A stretch of DNA of 64,000 bases from Poronia punctata (GCA_022579005.1 MU401469.1:1-64000), one strand, 5' to 3'; shown: positions 26,565-39,066, counted from the stretch's first letter. Notes: a model not told the origin generated them from the letters alone. Program-made: numbers and translations.

Positions 26565-26637
26565 CCCTTTTCTCTTTCTTTCTTTTCTTTCTTTCCTTTC
26601 TTTTCTTTCTTTCCTTTCTTTCCTTTCTTTCCTTTCT
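26565..26637. repeat. 73-nt pure pyrimidine tract
   Basis: Only C and T for 73 bases, built from CTTT, TTCC and TTTC units. Long polypyrimidine/polypurine tracts can form triplex DNA. Here it lies outside any gene I can support. Confidence 0.9.
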
Positions 26638-28694
26638 AGAACCCCCGGGGTAAATCTCCTCACATAAACATGGGTCTTGTATATCCTTTCCTGTGTCTAC
26701 CTGTAGGTATTTACATAAGCCTCCCTTCTTTCTTTTATCAAGGAATGCCAAGGGTGTCTACCTAATTTCTAATAAAATCTTGTAATAGGAACAGGGGTGT
26801 AAGTAAGAACATGTGATACGACTATGAGAGACATGTTAAACTATTTCTACGGCCGTGATTGCCGTTGTAGTCTTTATTGTGATTCGTAATCGGTGGTCCG
26901 TACGTGCTTCCTGGTCCCGTTGTCCGTGGCCGAAAAACCGGCCGGCCCACAAGAAATGTCCCTCGTAGACCTTGTTCGCACCTATCCCTTGTCTAGCCTC
27001 TAGCCTCTTCTTTACCCCCTCTTCCTCCCTCGCTCCTCTTTTGTTGTGACTGGCCTACACAACTCAAAGCCCCAGAGTTTCGATCATCCGACCTTCATGT
27101 AGTATACCTTTCTTCTTTCTTTTCGGGGGGTAAGTTACCCGTCCGTCATCGATGATTTCTTTTTTTTCTCTCCCTCTCCCTGGGTTTGGTGAGAGAGGGG
27201 AAAGGATAGGTGCATATATAGATTAGCTAGTCTCGATCATGGTTGCATTGAGGATTGATCCGTCCACTAATCGGATGCTCGCTAGACGACGATTTAGTTC
27301 AACCTTGGTTGCGAATGATGGAGTAGAGAAGCAAGCAAGAACGTATTAATCGGGCTCATCCGGCGAAGAGCGATGCATAACACTTTCCTTGGCTACTAAG
27401 CTAGGTAAGTTTGAGCATCCTATTCCACTTCCGACTTGACTGGTTGCTTGAGTAGCTCTGCTTGGGAGACCCATCATCGACATGTGCAACTCGCGCTACA
27501 GATATGTAGGGAGAGGGGACGATGATGTACAAATCTGGCAGGTGGCCGAGCTGGTAGGTAAAACAAACCGTGGGAGTTTGCCGCTATCGACAAGACACGC
27601 TTTCGGATAGGCTTGAGTTTGTACACCATCCCTCGTTGGTTGTCTGCCTGCACGCCTGGTTCGTTTACTTTATCTCTCCACTTGCTGGAATTCTTCTTGC
27701 TTGCTTGCTTTTTATGGCTGGGATTGATGGACGTGGTTAAATGGACGCATGAATGCAAGTATTCTGCAGACTAGGGATGCTCCAATGTAGGCATGCAAAG
27801 AACTCTGCCTGGTACTTTTCCCCTTCTCCTCTCCCTCTCTATTATTGGTATCATGGGGTGTCATCGAACAACGGAAGACACGCCGAAAAGGTGGGGTTCG
27901 TAGCATCGCCATGTTACATGAATACAGTCCAAGTGTACAGGGACTATGACATCAACAAACTTCATATACGCCGGTTGAGGAGAAAGGAGGTGGAATAAAT
28001 CGTATGCAGTGCTACTGTAGCTTCGTAGCATGTTGTATTTTATTACCTCGCAACCACCGCGGTTGACATGTTGGATGTGGACGGGATAGGCTGATAGCAA
28101 TGAGGAGCTAAGGTTTGGATGAGAGAAGGCGCTCACGTGTCCACGGGTTCGACCGGGTACCTCGAATCCTTTGCTTTGGGGGGGCCGAGAACTGAATGAA
28201 TCCACAATCCTCTTGCCATAACGGAAGTGATGCCCAAAGAGAGGTAACGTGCCCCTTTCCTTATCTACGCGGCCGTATAACCTGGTCGGTTGGGGGCCTA
28301 TTGCGAACCGTTTTACTGCGCTGGCCCGAGGCAAAAATGCAGTCGTTCAAGCTTTATGCAGCTGGCTTTTTAGTTAATTTTTCTTGTAAGTTCACCTTTC
28401 TCGCAATGCCAATGTAGTCCACTAAGATGGCCAGACTGTTGTTCAATGTGCGAGATAGATTTTCCAGCGATGTAAGGTATTTGAATTTGTAGGTTGCTCG
28501 AGATCGGAATGCTACGCCGTCCCTTGTATTGTCCTCGGTCAGGTAACTCGAGTCTACGTCATGTAGGACTGCGGCCCAGGAAGGCCAATAGTGCCTTACG
28601 GACCGCAGGGGAACAACCTGGCACGTGAGGAAACCGGCAAACCCGTAGATAGGTTGTGCGGTTGCCCCCCGTTCTCCCTTCAAGGTACACCGTC

Positions 28695-28740
28695 GGGGTT
28701 CGGGTTCGGGTTTGGGTTTGGGTCGGGTTTTGGGTCGGGG
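28695..28740 (+). repeat. G-rich tract with eight G-runs
   Basis: Eight runs of three or four G are separated by 2-5 nt of T and C (GGGTTC and GGGTTT units). The pattern meets the usual rule for G-quadruplex formation. It resembles degenerate telomere-like repeat but lacks the fungal TTAGGG unit. Confidence 0.8.
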
Positions 28741-29221
28741 TAATGTAGTAGGTTATGGCGGCCGTTCGTTCGCATTATGTGCCCAGCTATGACCAGGAAC
28801 ACATAGGCTCCGTTCAGGGCCAAGTGACAAGGTGGCAAAGGGGGAAATGGGTCTGGGACGCTCGTTGAAACCACAGCAATGAGGTGGTCATCCGCTCGGC
28901 TCGCTCGTTTTCGCTTAGTTGGCTCGTGATTCTGTTTGTCTTTTCTGTTTGCTTTTCTTGTTTGTTTATTCGCTTTAAAGAGGCTAGGTTGTGTTACTCC
29001 ATTGGCGAACATTGCTACGATAGGAGAACCACACTCCGTAAACTCTCGTACCGGAAATGCAAGTAAAGCACGTCAGTTTTGGCCCATTCCAGGGCCACGG
29101 CATTGGGTGATCTGAAGTATGCCGTAGCACATTTGGACAGATTTGCGCGTGATGCAAGGACACGTCAGAAAAAATGTTCAGGGGGCCACCTATTGGGCCG
29201 AGGGATAGAGGATTGGAGGTA

Positions 29222-29251
29222 GGTTGCATGGTTGCATGGTTGCATGGTTGC
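29222..29251. repeat. (GGTTGCAT)n tandem repeat, about 3.7 copies
   Basis: Perfect 8-bp tandem repeat with no gene around it. Confidence 0.85.
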
Positions 29252-32200
29252 AACATGTTGCCCACGCATGTTAAAGAAACCCACCACGGTTGTCACATCG
29301 CAGGCTTCCTGTCAAAAACAGAAATTAGCCGGACAGGCGAGGTCTGTAAGGTTGTCAGGCCCCTGTAAAGCGCTTTGGTCGCATCAGTCGAGCCATGTAG
29401 GATATCTTGACCTAGATCAAGTATGAGGTGGCCAGACATCTAATAACCTCTTGCAATAGCAAAAACATTCCGGGCGTCTGGTTACTATCAAAACCAACCC
29501 TGTGGTACGTAAGCAGAATCGATGCGCCGCTTCGATCTAACGTGATATGCTGTGTTACCGTCGTGTCGCTGTCAAATTATAACGGCGAGACATCAACTGT
29601 GGCCATGCCTTCGGTGGACATGTTGTCTGTGCCGCCCTGTGGCGCCCCTGTGCCGTCTTGTACCTTGTCCCGGGGAGATCAAGGCGCAGACGTGGCTTGC
29701 AGAAGCTGGGATCGGGTACGATTCCGTACACCCCCTCTCTCCCCCATCCCAACATTTTCCTCGTGCCAGGTTCGTGGATTCGATGAAACGGAAACGCTTC
29801 TGTAGAGGACCCATATCGTCGGGTTATCCACTGATTATTAAGTACTGTTGGCTGGCAGGTAGGTAGGTAGCTGAAAGTAGACTGAGCTAAGAACTGGCCT
29901 GTTCCCGTCTAGGATACGTTGGTCTGGCCTCTGCTGCCTGACCCTTTGCATCGTGCATTGTTGTCCCCTTCTCACCATTTTTCATAGGTAATAATTTGGC
30001 CGGGTAGGTACCACTTGTGTTTGCAATGGCCCCATCCGCTCTGTCTAGATAATATCGACATGCCCAGACTGGTCAGCCGCAGGTAGCCCAGTTAGGTAGG
30101 TGGGCAATGAACCGACTGAGCGGATAATCCAGAGGCAAGCATGCAAGCTGGGGACTGAAGGATCTATAACGGGACTGTAATACGTAGTAATCTCTTTTGC
30201 ATCACAGTGTATATACATCCTACAAGTAGATCGCTTAGAAGATACCTAACTAGTGGTAGTCAGATACGCGACTAGACAGTAGGCCACATGTATGTGAGGC
30301 AATCTTGGGTTCGGAAAAAAGTGTGATGGAGAATTTTTAGTCGTCTACCTAGGACATTATCAGGCATACCTACCACCATATATCTCCTAGGTATAAGGTA
30401 GGTACGCCTAGTTTGGTAAATCGGAGGATTGTCGCTTACTAAGTTTCCCAGTGGCGTCGCCGTGCAACAGGTACGCGTAAGAACGAGAAGGAACTACTTG
30501 TAGGTTAGCGTGAAACTTTTCGCGAGTGAGAGTGTGCGAGTTTGGAGGCCGGCACTTATTCTGCGACAACGGAAGGGGTAAGACATGGGGAAAATAAGAA
30601 ATAGAGAAAAAGCAAGATCTTGTGAACTACCATTCCTGTACTGGAAAAATATCCACCATACTATCTAACACAAATCACGAATTTGTGGCAGGGCATATAC
30701 ACGCAGTTCGCAGTTCGCAGGTCTGTAGTCAAAAAGGATAGGTAACGCGATTCAGATGCACTGCCGGATAGAGCTGCTATGTACACGTAGACTTAAACAA
30801 ATTTGAGCCATTGTGGGTGTGCCGGCTGTATTGTGATAGCTCATTGGACGAAGGCAGGATAGATACGTACGATGACACCCGAGGACCTTTATTACTAATA
30901 GCTGGTCTGACCCGATACTCTGGTACACGCTAATGCATGCTCACCAGAAATAAGGTAAGACATCTCGAAGGATGAAGGAATGGTACAGGGAACCATGTCT
31001 CACCTTTTCCAGGCAGCGATTCCTCGACTGCGCCGCAGACTAGAATCTTTTTGGCTCATCTTCTACCTGTGCTGCCTTTTGTGGACGGACCATTTTAATC
31101 ACTTGCGAGTAGGTAGGTAGGTTCATGTACTCCTAGGGAGTAATACACTTTTGCTAAGAGGTGTTTTCCCCTTTCCTACTGTTTCTTTTCTCGCATCTCG
31201 GCTGCCCGCTCAAGACCAACGCGGCACGGCTTTAGCTACATGCACATGCTGCTTCACCAGTCCAGTAGATAGGTACATGAAGTGCAATAGTCAGGTACAA
31301 GCACGGCAAGGGTGTCTCGTATCTTGAAATGTCACTTGCTTGTGTATCTGGTTAGTCCGTTGTTATTAGCTTCGGCCATTTCTGTGGGTCGATTCCCAGC
31401 AATGTGGTTCTTGGCCGTTAAGAACATTTTCTCGTGGGGAGCGGCAGGGAAAATTACGTGCTCCTAGCAACTGGGTAGCTTCTTCTCACTAACCATCTTT
31501 AGCTTCGTATCTTCTGTCGGAGGCGGTAAAGCGGAGTATCATTGGGATGGCCGGGACATGGTCGATCAAGCCCACGCATCAGCCCGCATCTCTGTCCGCA
31601 CACTGCACAGATCCAAAGCGGCTACTACCTACTCATAGATAGCCACAAGGTAGCCAAGGGTATGTATAAGCAGTCGATCCTAGCTGCCTAGGTAGCTTCC
31701 AAATGTTCAATGATAAGAGAAGAGTACGAAAAAATTTTGAAAGGGGAAACCAGGGCCTTTTAGTCGCTCCTTCGCTACAGATCATCATTATATAATCACA
31801 CCTACCTAGGCACATCTTGGCATTCTTGCACGCAAATGCCGTCTCGAGATTATATCTGCGTGTCACCATGTGTACTTATAATTCGTCACCCATACTGATA
31901 CCCCGGCTCGAGGCGCCGTACGCCCTGAGCGCCCAGATACTCATGCCCCAACGATGTGATCACAGGCTGGGTATGAATGGTCTCCACGGATAATCATTTT
32001 TTGCCGCAACGTTATGACGATTTCGGTCAATAACTGGAGGATGGGCCATCCACAACCTCGTACTTGTAGCTTACACTCGTGGCCCAGGGGACCTTGACGG
32101 ATCCTCCGATGCCAACAACCCCCCCTAAAATTGTGGCGTCTCGTTTCCAGGGTCAACTCCACCATAGCGGCCCGCTATGTATTAGGGAGATTTCTTACAG

Positions 32201-34378
32201 TCTTCTGGTGCCGTGGGATTTTCCGTCAAATACGGTAATGGCTTTGCCAGGGTATCCTATCGTAAGCTTTGTTAATACCGCGCGGTGACAGGGGTTCAGA
32301 AATTTTATTTTCCGTCTACTCCCAGTCCTGTAGGCCGCCCCCAACAGGAGCAAAGCTGCAATGTTAAATATTTGCGCACGGCGCGCCAGGCAGCCAGTAT
32401 TTAAGCAGCCTGAGCGGTAGTATGGGCATGCTCGTCAGACCTTGGAGGGAGTACCTGGGGGTTCCAAGAGACGGCAAAGCGGTGAAGTGAGGGTAGTGAT
32501 GGCCTGGGTTGTACCTTAGCCCACTAAATCTAAAAGGGGCATCATAGCGAAACCCAGGCGTTCTCGGTTGTTTTTGCGTAACATCCGACTTAGCGTGTAA
32601 CCAGGCCATTTAACCCATCTGTGCGTCTAAGAAACGCCAAAAATGCCGTTTAATCGTCCCGGCGACCACTGCAATCATCCGGCCGCCCCCAGGGATACAA
32701 TGGCTGTCAATATGAGTTTGCCGCTCTTCCTACCCCTGTTAACGTAAAGGCCCACAAGTTTCTCAACAGCTGGAAGGCTGTCCCTTTGGGTGACTTGCTG
32801 GGCAGTCAAGGGAGGGGGGGGGCATAAGATCATGGGCTCCATTGATGAGACTATGTACGTGGCGTGTATGGGCCTTTTCAAAGTAACCTAACATGGGGCG
32901 GAGGCGGGTCCTGGTATGATTATCTACCTACCTAAATGTTGAACAGAATAGGTAGCTGGGAGCCACCTAGCATGACGGGGTGAGCAACGGGAGTATAGAC
33001 CCCATGTCGATAAACCCAAGCGTCTGGGTTTGCGGTGGATTACCTAATTCCCTAGGCACATTTGCGGTGTACAGGAAGCGTTAGCTACATGGCTGACCAA
33101 TGGGCTGGGCTCGTTAAAGCAGTGCTTGTACTGCTTATGGAAGCCATTCGGGTAGGTATTTGGCGTAGTCAGTCCACCCTATTGCCGAAGCATAGGAGGA
33201 AGAGGTCGGGAATTTCAGATTTAAGCGCTCCTTCCAGCTGAAAACTGAGCCTCGTTCGCTCTGTTCATTCACTGACAAGACTCCGCCTCTGAGCCAAATC
33301 AGTTGACTTTCAGGCTCGTTTAACCAAGAGTGTATGTGGTCGGTGGGCTCACAACCTGCAGCTGGGGGGGAAACAAGTGGATATGGCGAGGGACGTACGT
33401 GTAGAGGACCAGGGCAGACGCAGTAAGTAGACCAAGCTAGTTTCTTTAGGTAGTATGAGAGTTGCTTTGGTGTACCTATCCGTCACGTTTGTGTGGTCCT
33501 TGGCCCTCCCTGGCCGCACAAAGCGGCCGTTACTACCCAAAATTCGTGCACTCGTGTGCAAGTAACTTTGTTAGGCCGGACCTGTTTTAACAAGAGTGAG
33601 TGTCCACACACTACAGATGCTGAAGACGAAAGGGAACGTGATAGCCCCCAAGCCCGTAAAAGACACCTATCACTCGGTGAACCGAGGCGACCTGACAGTA
33701 ATGGTCCAGTAAAACAGAGAACTCTCTGGTGTAACAGTAAACGTGTTCGGCCTCATGCTTCACCTACCATGACTCTCACGTATCTTAGCTATATCCACAA
33801 CAGCAATGAAAAGTCTCAAAGAGGGAGCTACCTTGATGGCCTCGCGCCTACCTGAAAGGCATAGGTCGGCCTGTACTTTTCTATGTATTTGGAGTATGTG
33901 CAAGTCCTGATCGGCAGTACTGTAAAACACCTATAACGGCGTCGTGGGGTGCGACTTCCCTCTGTGTAGGTGGCCCTGCTGCAGTGGTTCTAACACGACC
34001 AGGTCATAATACCCATTAGCTCCACATAAATCCAAGCTTGTAGGTACATAGATCTTACAACTTACAAGAACTGATCAGGGCCCAGCCATTGTAGCGACGC
34101 CGGGGAGTAAGGTAACTTGAGTAGTAGCCATACTGCTGGCTTGTTGAACGAGGATATAATCAGGACCTGCACTGGGTAAGGGGCCTATTGGACCGGACTG
34201 TTGTGCGGTGAGCTCACGGTCTTTCCTCGTGTGCAACAGTGACAGGCACCCACACCGCACTTGCTCAGCAATAAAGGGAAAAAGAGACAACTAGTCTAAA
34301 ATTCGAAAGCGCACCCCAAGACGCAGATCCGCAGGATATATCCAAAATCCTGTTCAAGAAGGGGCTGAGTTTTAGAAC

Positions 34379-36170
34379 ATGGCTCAGTAGCTGCGCCCGG
34401 TTTCCAGCTTGGAGGATTTGTTAACGTGCTAACGCGCCAGTAGCCAACCCGACACCGTGGAACTCAGTGATGAGGTCCGAGAAACATTTCTTTTGCACAA
34501 CCGAAATTTCCAACGATATGCTATCGACAATAGCACCTATTTCGTGCCCGTCGATGAGGTGCGTAGACTGACTGTCGTCTCTAGGAAAGAGATGTAAAAG
34601 ACATATTTGAGCTGACTTGAACAACGTTTTAGGACGAGACCATCCGACTGCGCATTCAGCATGTTGTCCTTACCAAGATGTTCGACAACAGGTTTATTTT
34701 CCCCCCAATCCCCACACCAAGACGAGTCCTTGATTGTGGCTTTGGAACAGGAGAGGTGAGCAAACCCTTTTCCAGTTAAGCCCCCGTCGGTTCAATTTGG
34801 ATAAAACAGTCTTGCTTGTCAAGCCACCATCATTAATTAGAAGTCGAGCTCTTGATCGCCGACCGTCTCTGACTGCATTCCCCCACTTGAGGAAAAGACA
34901 AGACTGACTTCTGCCACAGTGGGCACTGCAGGTAGCTTGGGAGTTTCCGAGATGCGAGGTACGTGGGCTTCCGGTTATACTGAGCTTTGACGAAATGCGT
35001 TGTCTCTGTATCAATATGCTCTCTTAGCAAGCTGATTACTGGGGAATCCCTGCGTGCCCTGCTCCTGCGCCTCCGTGTTGGCACGCAGTCGTTTTGCAAG
35101 GGGATCAGCCAGGTGTCAAGAGGCAGCAGGTGTCAAGAGGCAGCAGGTGTATTGGGAAGTTGGCTCGAAGCTTTGTTGCTGAGACTAGGTAGCTCATGCC
35201 ACTGGATATTGATGGTCTGCTAACTTACATGGCAGGTTAGGGGAATTGACATCACACCGCACCACCACAACCCTGATGAAGGCCTAGAGAATCTATACCT
35301 CGATGTCGACGATCTGAACATGTCGTAAGGCGGCTAGATCCTCAAATGAAAGCATTAGCTTACACAAAGACCAGATTTCAGTTTCCATCGAACCATTTCG
35401 ATCTTATCAACAGCAGGCTAGTCGCTGGTGGTATCAACAGTGGTCGGTGGACTGGATACATACGTGATATATTTCGATGCCTTCGACCGGACGGCTGGGT
35501 ACAGATGGTGGAAATCGACTATAATGCGCAATCAGACAATGGTGCGCTGACCGACAGTAGGTTTTGTTGGCATGTTCCTGTGCTTCTTCTGGGATTTTAT
35601 GCTTATACACGACTGGTATAGGCTCGGCGCTTCGGCAGTGGTCTCAAACCTATCTCACAGCAATGGAGCAGTCCAAGAACCCAAGAGCACCGCGTCGACT
35701 AGGGGGTTGGCTAAGAAATGCCGGATTTACTGATATTGACGAACGAATGATACCCCTTCCAATGTGTGGCTGGCCGCAAAGTAAGGGGAACGAGTCCAGT
35801 TGACTAAATCAGGCGCGTACTAACAAGGAGTTCACGTGGCAGATCAGAGAGAACGCGAGATCGGAGCTGCGAATCAGGAAAACGTCCGGATGCTACTGTC
35901 GTCTGTGGCCCTGTACCCATTTACCCAGCATCTCGAGTAAGTCCTGGACTCCTGCCCTATAGGCACCCGGCCAAGAACGGGTGGAGGTTAATGGAGGTAC
36001 AAGTTTATCGATCACCGAATTCCACGTGTTGGTAGCGAAGGCGAGAGCAGAAGCTGCGACGCCAGCGTTGAAGGTAAGATATCTGTTATTGGCCAGTACA
36101 AGCCATATGATAGAGGCAAACCGGGCTAACAAGTTACTGTCTCTTCAATTAGCCGTACTTCCCATTGTAA
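34379..36170 (+). CDS. LaeA/UMTA-like SAM-dependent methyltransferase, ten exons
   Basis: Probable class I methyltransferase of the fungal LaeA/UMTA-like group, many members of which act in secondary metabolism; substrate unknown. Proposed exons: 34379-34386, 34441-34558, 34633-34755, 34920-34958, 35236-35324, 35375-35556, 35622-35780, 35843-35936, 36004-36073 and 36153-36170, giving 299 residues. All phases join and no stop interrupts. SAM motif I is VLDCGFGTG (about 74-82), followed by WALQVAWEFPRCEVRGID. Later signatures are FPSNHFDLINSRLVAGGIN and LRPDGWVQMVEIDY. Most introns have good donors and branch sites such as TACTAAC. Least certain are the 8-nt first exon (ATG in good context) and the acceptor at 36003. 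The fourth intron is unusually long at 277 nt. The gene stands alone between gene-free stretches. The intact frame argues against a pseudogene. Confidence 0.75.
35111..35150. repeat. 17-bp tandem repeat inside methyltransferase intron
   Basis: The unit aggtgtcaagaggcagc occurs 2.35 times within the 277-nt fourth intron of the methyltransferase gene. Repeat growth may partly explain the intron's length. Confidence 0.85.
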
Positions 36171-38409
36171 GTGATTTCCTTTCTACTCAGATATGCCAGT
36201 GACTCAATGTTTCTAACAATAAATAAAGATATGTCTGCGTAGGTAGGAAGCCGCGCAGGTAGGTCGTGATACTGGGAGGATGAGGTTTATACAGTGCCAG
36301 ACCGTGTCGCAACACGAATGCTTGATTGCATATCCCTCGACGTTTGCCCGTCCTGTCTTGTGCAGTACAGCTAGGCATGACCTGGGGATGGACACAAAAC
36401 AAAAAGGAAGACATGTATCAGTGTACGAGGGTGCAGCGGCATTTTGTAACTGCTGTGCATGCATTATGGCTGCAGGAAGCGGTGCCCAAAGTGACCCAAC
36501 CTTCTGCCAACGATCCCCACAATGTCGTTATGTTGTTGAACAAACGGCCGGGGTCCCAGCGAGGATTGGTAACACAAAATCTGACCCGGCATCCACGATG
36601 GCACCGAAGTGCCCCAGAGTAGGAACATAAAAGTACAGGACGGCAGCAGGAAACGCGGTTAACTTAAGGTTTCCCAGCCAAATTTGATTACCAGCCCCAA
36701 CGATAGGGTAGCGAATCAAAACCACTAGTCACGGCCGAACTCCTCCACTGATGTTACCACGCTCCACGCTTAAGAGATCGGTCCCAGCTGGCTGGGTCGT
36801 TGCTGTCCCTCGTGGTCTGTACATAACGGCCGGCCGGGATGGGAAGGGCTATCAGTCAGTAGTCTCGAAGCCCCCTTGCGTATTTAAACGGGAATATTCA
36901 TGAATGATGAGGCTATGAAAGCCACGCTTCTCATACTCTCTCCTAGGAAAGTCACTACACTATGCCGAATCGATGATGGGACGAGCAATGTCAGTGTGGG
37001 TTCGATGGCCGACCAGGGCAGCCGGTAATAAGACAACGCCTTAGGATCCTCGATACCCCTTGGGCCTGTGTTTGTGTAACCCAGAGTAACCGCCGAGGCA
37101 ACCCTCGAGGAAATTAAGCCTCAGACCAGTGTGACAGTTGTTGGCTCGTAGCTCAAGTGGGAGCCTGTCATGTGGGCCAACCGGGGCATTTTAGTAACAT
37201 CCCGGCTTTTGTGGTGACGGCATAGGTCGCCTCGTCTTTCAATCAGGTGACCTACCAGTACCAACTTCCTTTGGGCCCTTTGGATTGAGTTCATCATGAA
37301 TGGCATGGGAACCTGACATCCGTCACTTGAACTTCGGTGCAACGGGGTATATATGTCACAGGAAAGCCTCATCCGAGTTATGCGTAAAGCACCAGTCTAG
37401 AGGATCTGGATATTGTACTAACGATAGTAGATACCTTAATGATAGTGTGGCATGGTATGATATTTCTGGCGCCAGCACAGCCCACCTCCCATACATCTAT
37501 TTACATTCGTACCCGCCTACTTACCTACAGTAATTTGTCTGCTTAGCTTAGTCTACCCCGTGTATTGGTCTTTGGGTAACTTTGGGCATTGATTATACCT
37601 ACTTTAGCATCTTGTACATGGTAATAAAGGGAAGTATGAGTAGCATCCACTCCATAAGGCTTATTAAGTTGATGGACGAATCATATCCATAAAGTCGCTC
37701 AAACCAGTAAGAATGGTGGGCTCGTCTTTGGATGTGACTTTGATTATCAAAACCTGACTGGCCAACACCCGAGGCAGGTATCTACGTGTAGCCTGTAGGG
37801 TCGTATTTACTATTACTACGGTCCACTAATCTCTAGGGTTACCAAGTAGCTCTGCGAAAAGTTATGTTGCATTGTTGGCTTCTAATTCTCCGGGATTTGG
37901 AAATCTCAGTATATGTAAGACAGTCCTTAGATAGTAGTAAATATTTTGTTTGTATTGCGGAATTGGGTAATACGGCTCCTAGTCAAGAAGATGACTGCTT
38001 CGAAGAAGTTCGGTCCCTTTGAAGCTAATTTACCCATTTCGGTTAGATGTCAAGCTAGAAATGCGCTAAATTCGGTTTCGGCTTGCCTACAGGGGTAGCT
38101 CCCAAAAGTTACAGACACACAAGTTTTTCATTGGTCAATGCTACATAAGCTTCGACCATCGAGATACCTACCTTTACCTACTCGAGTGGAACTTTTTATT
38201 TCAAACATCGTATGTCCATCATTTAACGATACATACGAGTAGAAATACAACTACACAGCTCTCTAAAAGTACTCAACGATTTATAAAGAAACCAGCGGAC
38301 GATCGAAGATAAAGCGCAATCGAAATATACCTACCTAACTGTTGCTACCTACTTCCCCATCGCATTCGCCTGAGAACCGTCATCGAAAAAAGAAAAGAAA
38401 AAGAAAAAA
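36171..38409. other. Intergenic region, no gene seen
   Basis: About 2.2 kb between the methyltransferase and AIM41. An open frame of 116 codons at 36280-36630 has no recognisable motif and an overlapping frame of similar length, so I do not call it. TAGG/CCTA runs lie near 36240, 37513 and 38330. The last 60 bases before AIM41 are rich in A and CT, as fungal promoters and 5' leaders often are. Confidence 0.5.
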
Positions 38410-38535
38410 ATGTCTTTCTTCCACCAACCCGCCATCATGATGCGCAAAGCAGCAACAGCAACAACGACGACAAACCTCTTGCGTCCACGGGCAATCCCTC
38501 GAATCCCAGCAGCCCTATTCCGTCCCTACAGCGAC

Positions 38536-38566
<31 letters not shown>

Positions 38567-39066
38567 CTCCTCCTCCCGCTCCTCCCCCTTTACTCCAAAA
38601 ACTCAAAAACGACTTAAAGACAGCCATGCGGGCCAAGGACACGGCGCGCCTCTCGGTCCTCCGCACAATCCTCTCCGCTACCTTGAACGCATCCAAGACC
38701 TCGTCCCCGATAACCACGGACGCGGCGCTCGTGTCCCTGATCCGGAAACAGGCGCGCAGCGCGACTGATGCGAGGGGGGAATTCGCCGCCGCGGGACGGC
38801 AGGATCTGGTGGAGAAGGAGGATGCGCAGATCAGGGTGTTGGAGGGATATGTTCAGGGGAGCGGGGTGGAGGAGTTATCTGGGGAGGGATTAATCAAAAT
38901 TGTGAGGGATGTGGTTGGAAAAGAGAAGGAGAAAGAAGGAGGAGGGGGGAAGACGATAGGGGGGATTATGAAGGTTTTGTTGAAGAGTCCTGGGGGACCG
39001 CTTGAGGGGAAGAATGTGGAGAAGGGGGAACTGGTTAGGGTTGTTAAGGATGTTTTGGGGGGTTAA
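38410..39066 (+). CDS. AIM41: AIM41-type mitochondrial YqeY/GatB-like protein
   Basis: Single-exon gene of 218 residues. The first 40 residues are rich in Arg, Ser and Thr and low in acidic residues, as in a mitochondrial presequence. A run of ten Ser (TCA repeat) and a proline stretch link it to a YqeY-like domain (about 60-218). That domain starts LLQKLKNDLKTAMRAKDTAR, continues with LSVLRTILSATLNASK, and has the glycine/lysine-rich C-terminal part typical of the family. YqeY domains resemble the tail of the GatB amidotransferase subunit. Yeast Aim41 is mitochondrial and its deletion affects mitochondrial inheritance; its biochemical role is unclear. The ATG follows an A-rich leader. Codons in the second half are strongly G-rich. 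Confidence 0.88.
38536..38565. repeat. In-frame TCA microsatellite coding polyserine
   Basis: Nine TCA codons and one TCC lie just after the presumed mitochondrial presequence of AIM41. Length changes here would alter linker length without a frameshift. Confidence 0.85.

Larger units (their letters stand above)
25152..34378. other. Gene-free, microsatellite-rich flank of normal composition
   Basis: About 9.2 kb of balanced composition with no gene I can support. Open frames of 60-157 codons exist on both strands (the longest on the minus strand at 27861-28334), but none has recognisable motifs, joins to a neighbour through good splice sites, or has coding-like composition. The stretch carries many simple repeats (listed separately) and dispersed TAGG/CCTA runs, for example at 25606, 25645, 29858, 31109 and 32922. 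Lineage-specific genes cannot be excluded. Confidence 0.55.

Noticed and set aside
28140..28175. tRNA-like B box (gggttcgacc)
   Set aside because: No A box or acceptor and anticodon stems could be formed around it. I found no convincing tRNA or 5S rRNA gene in the window.
28695..28740. Telomere repeat
   Set aside because: Units are GGGTTC and GGGTTT rather than TTAGGG, and normal sequence continues on both sides.
27861..29265. Chain of four overlapping minus-strand frames of 93-157 codons
   Set aside because: No motif, no consistent splice joins, and competing plus-strand frames of similar size. The Pro-Asn repeats in one come from the G-rich tract.
29428..29866. Plus-strand frames of 125 and 104 codons
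   Set aside because: Two frames overlap in different phases with minus-strand frames too. Nothing resembles a family, so I read it as random openness in G+C-balanced DNA.
36168..36242. A further short intron and extension of the methyltransferase C-terminus
   Set aside because: The candidate intron (36166-36190, about 25 nt) is too short for a fungal intron. The TAA at 36168-36170 is the simpler end.
36280..36630. 116-codon plus-strand frame after the methyltransferase
   Set aside because: Cys/Ser-rich peptide without signal sequence, overlapped by a 98-codon frame in another phase. Not supported.
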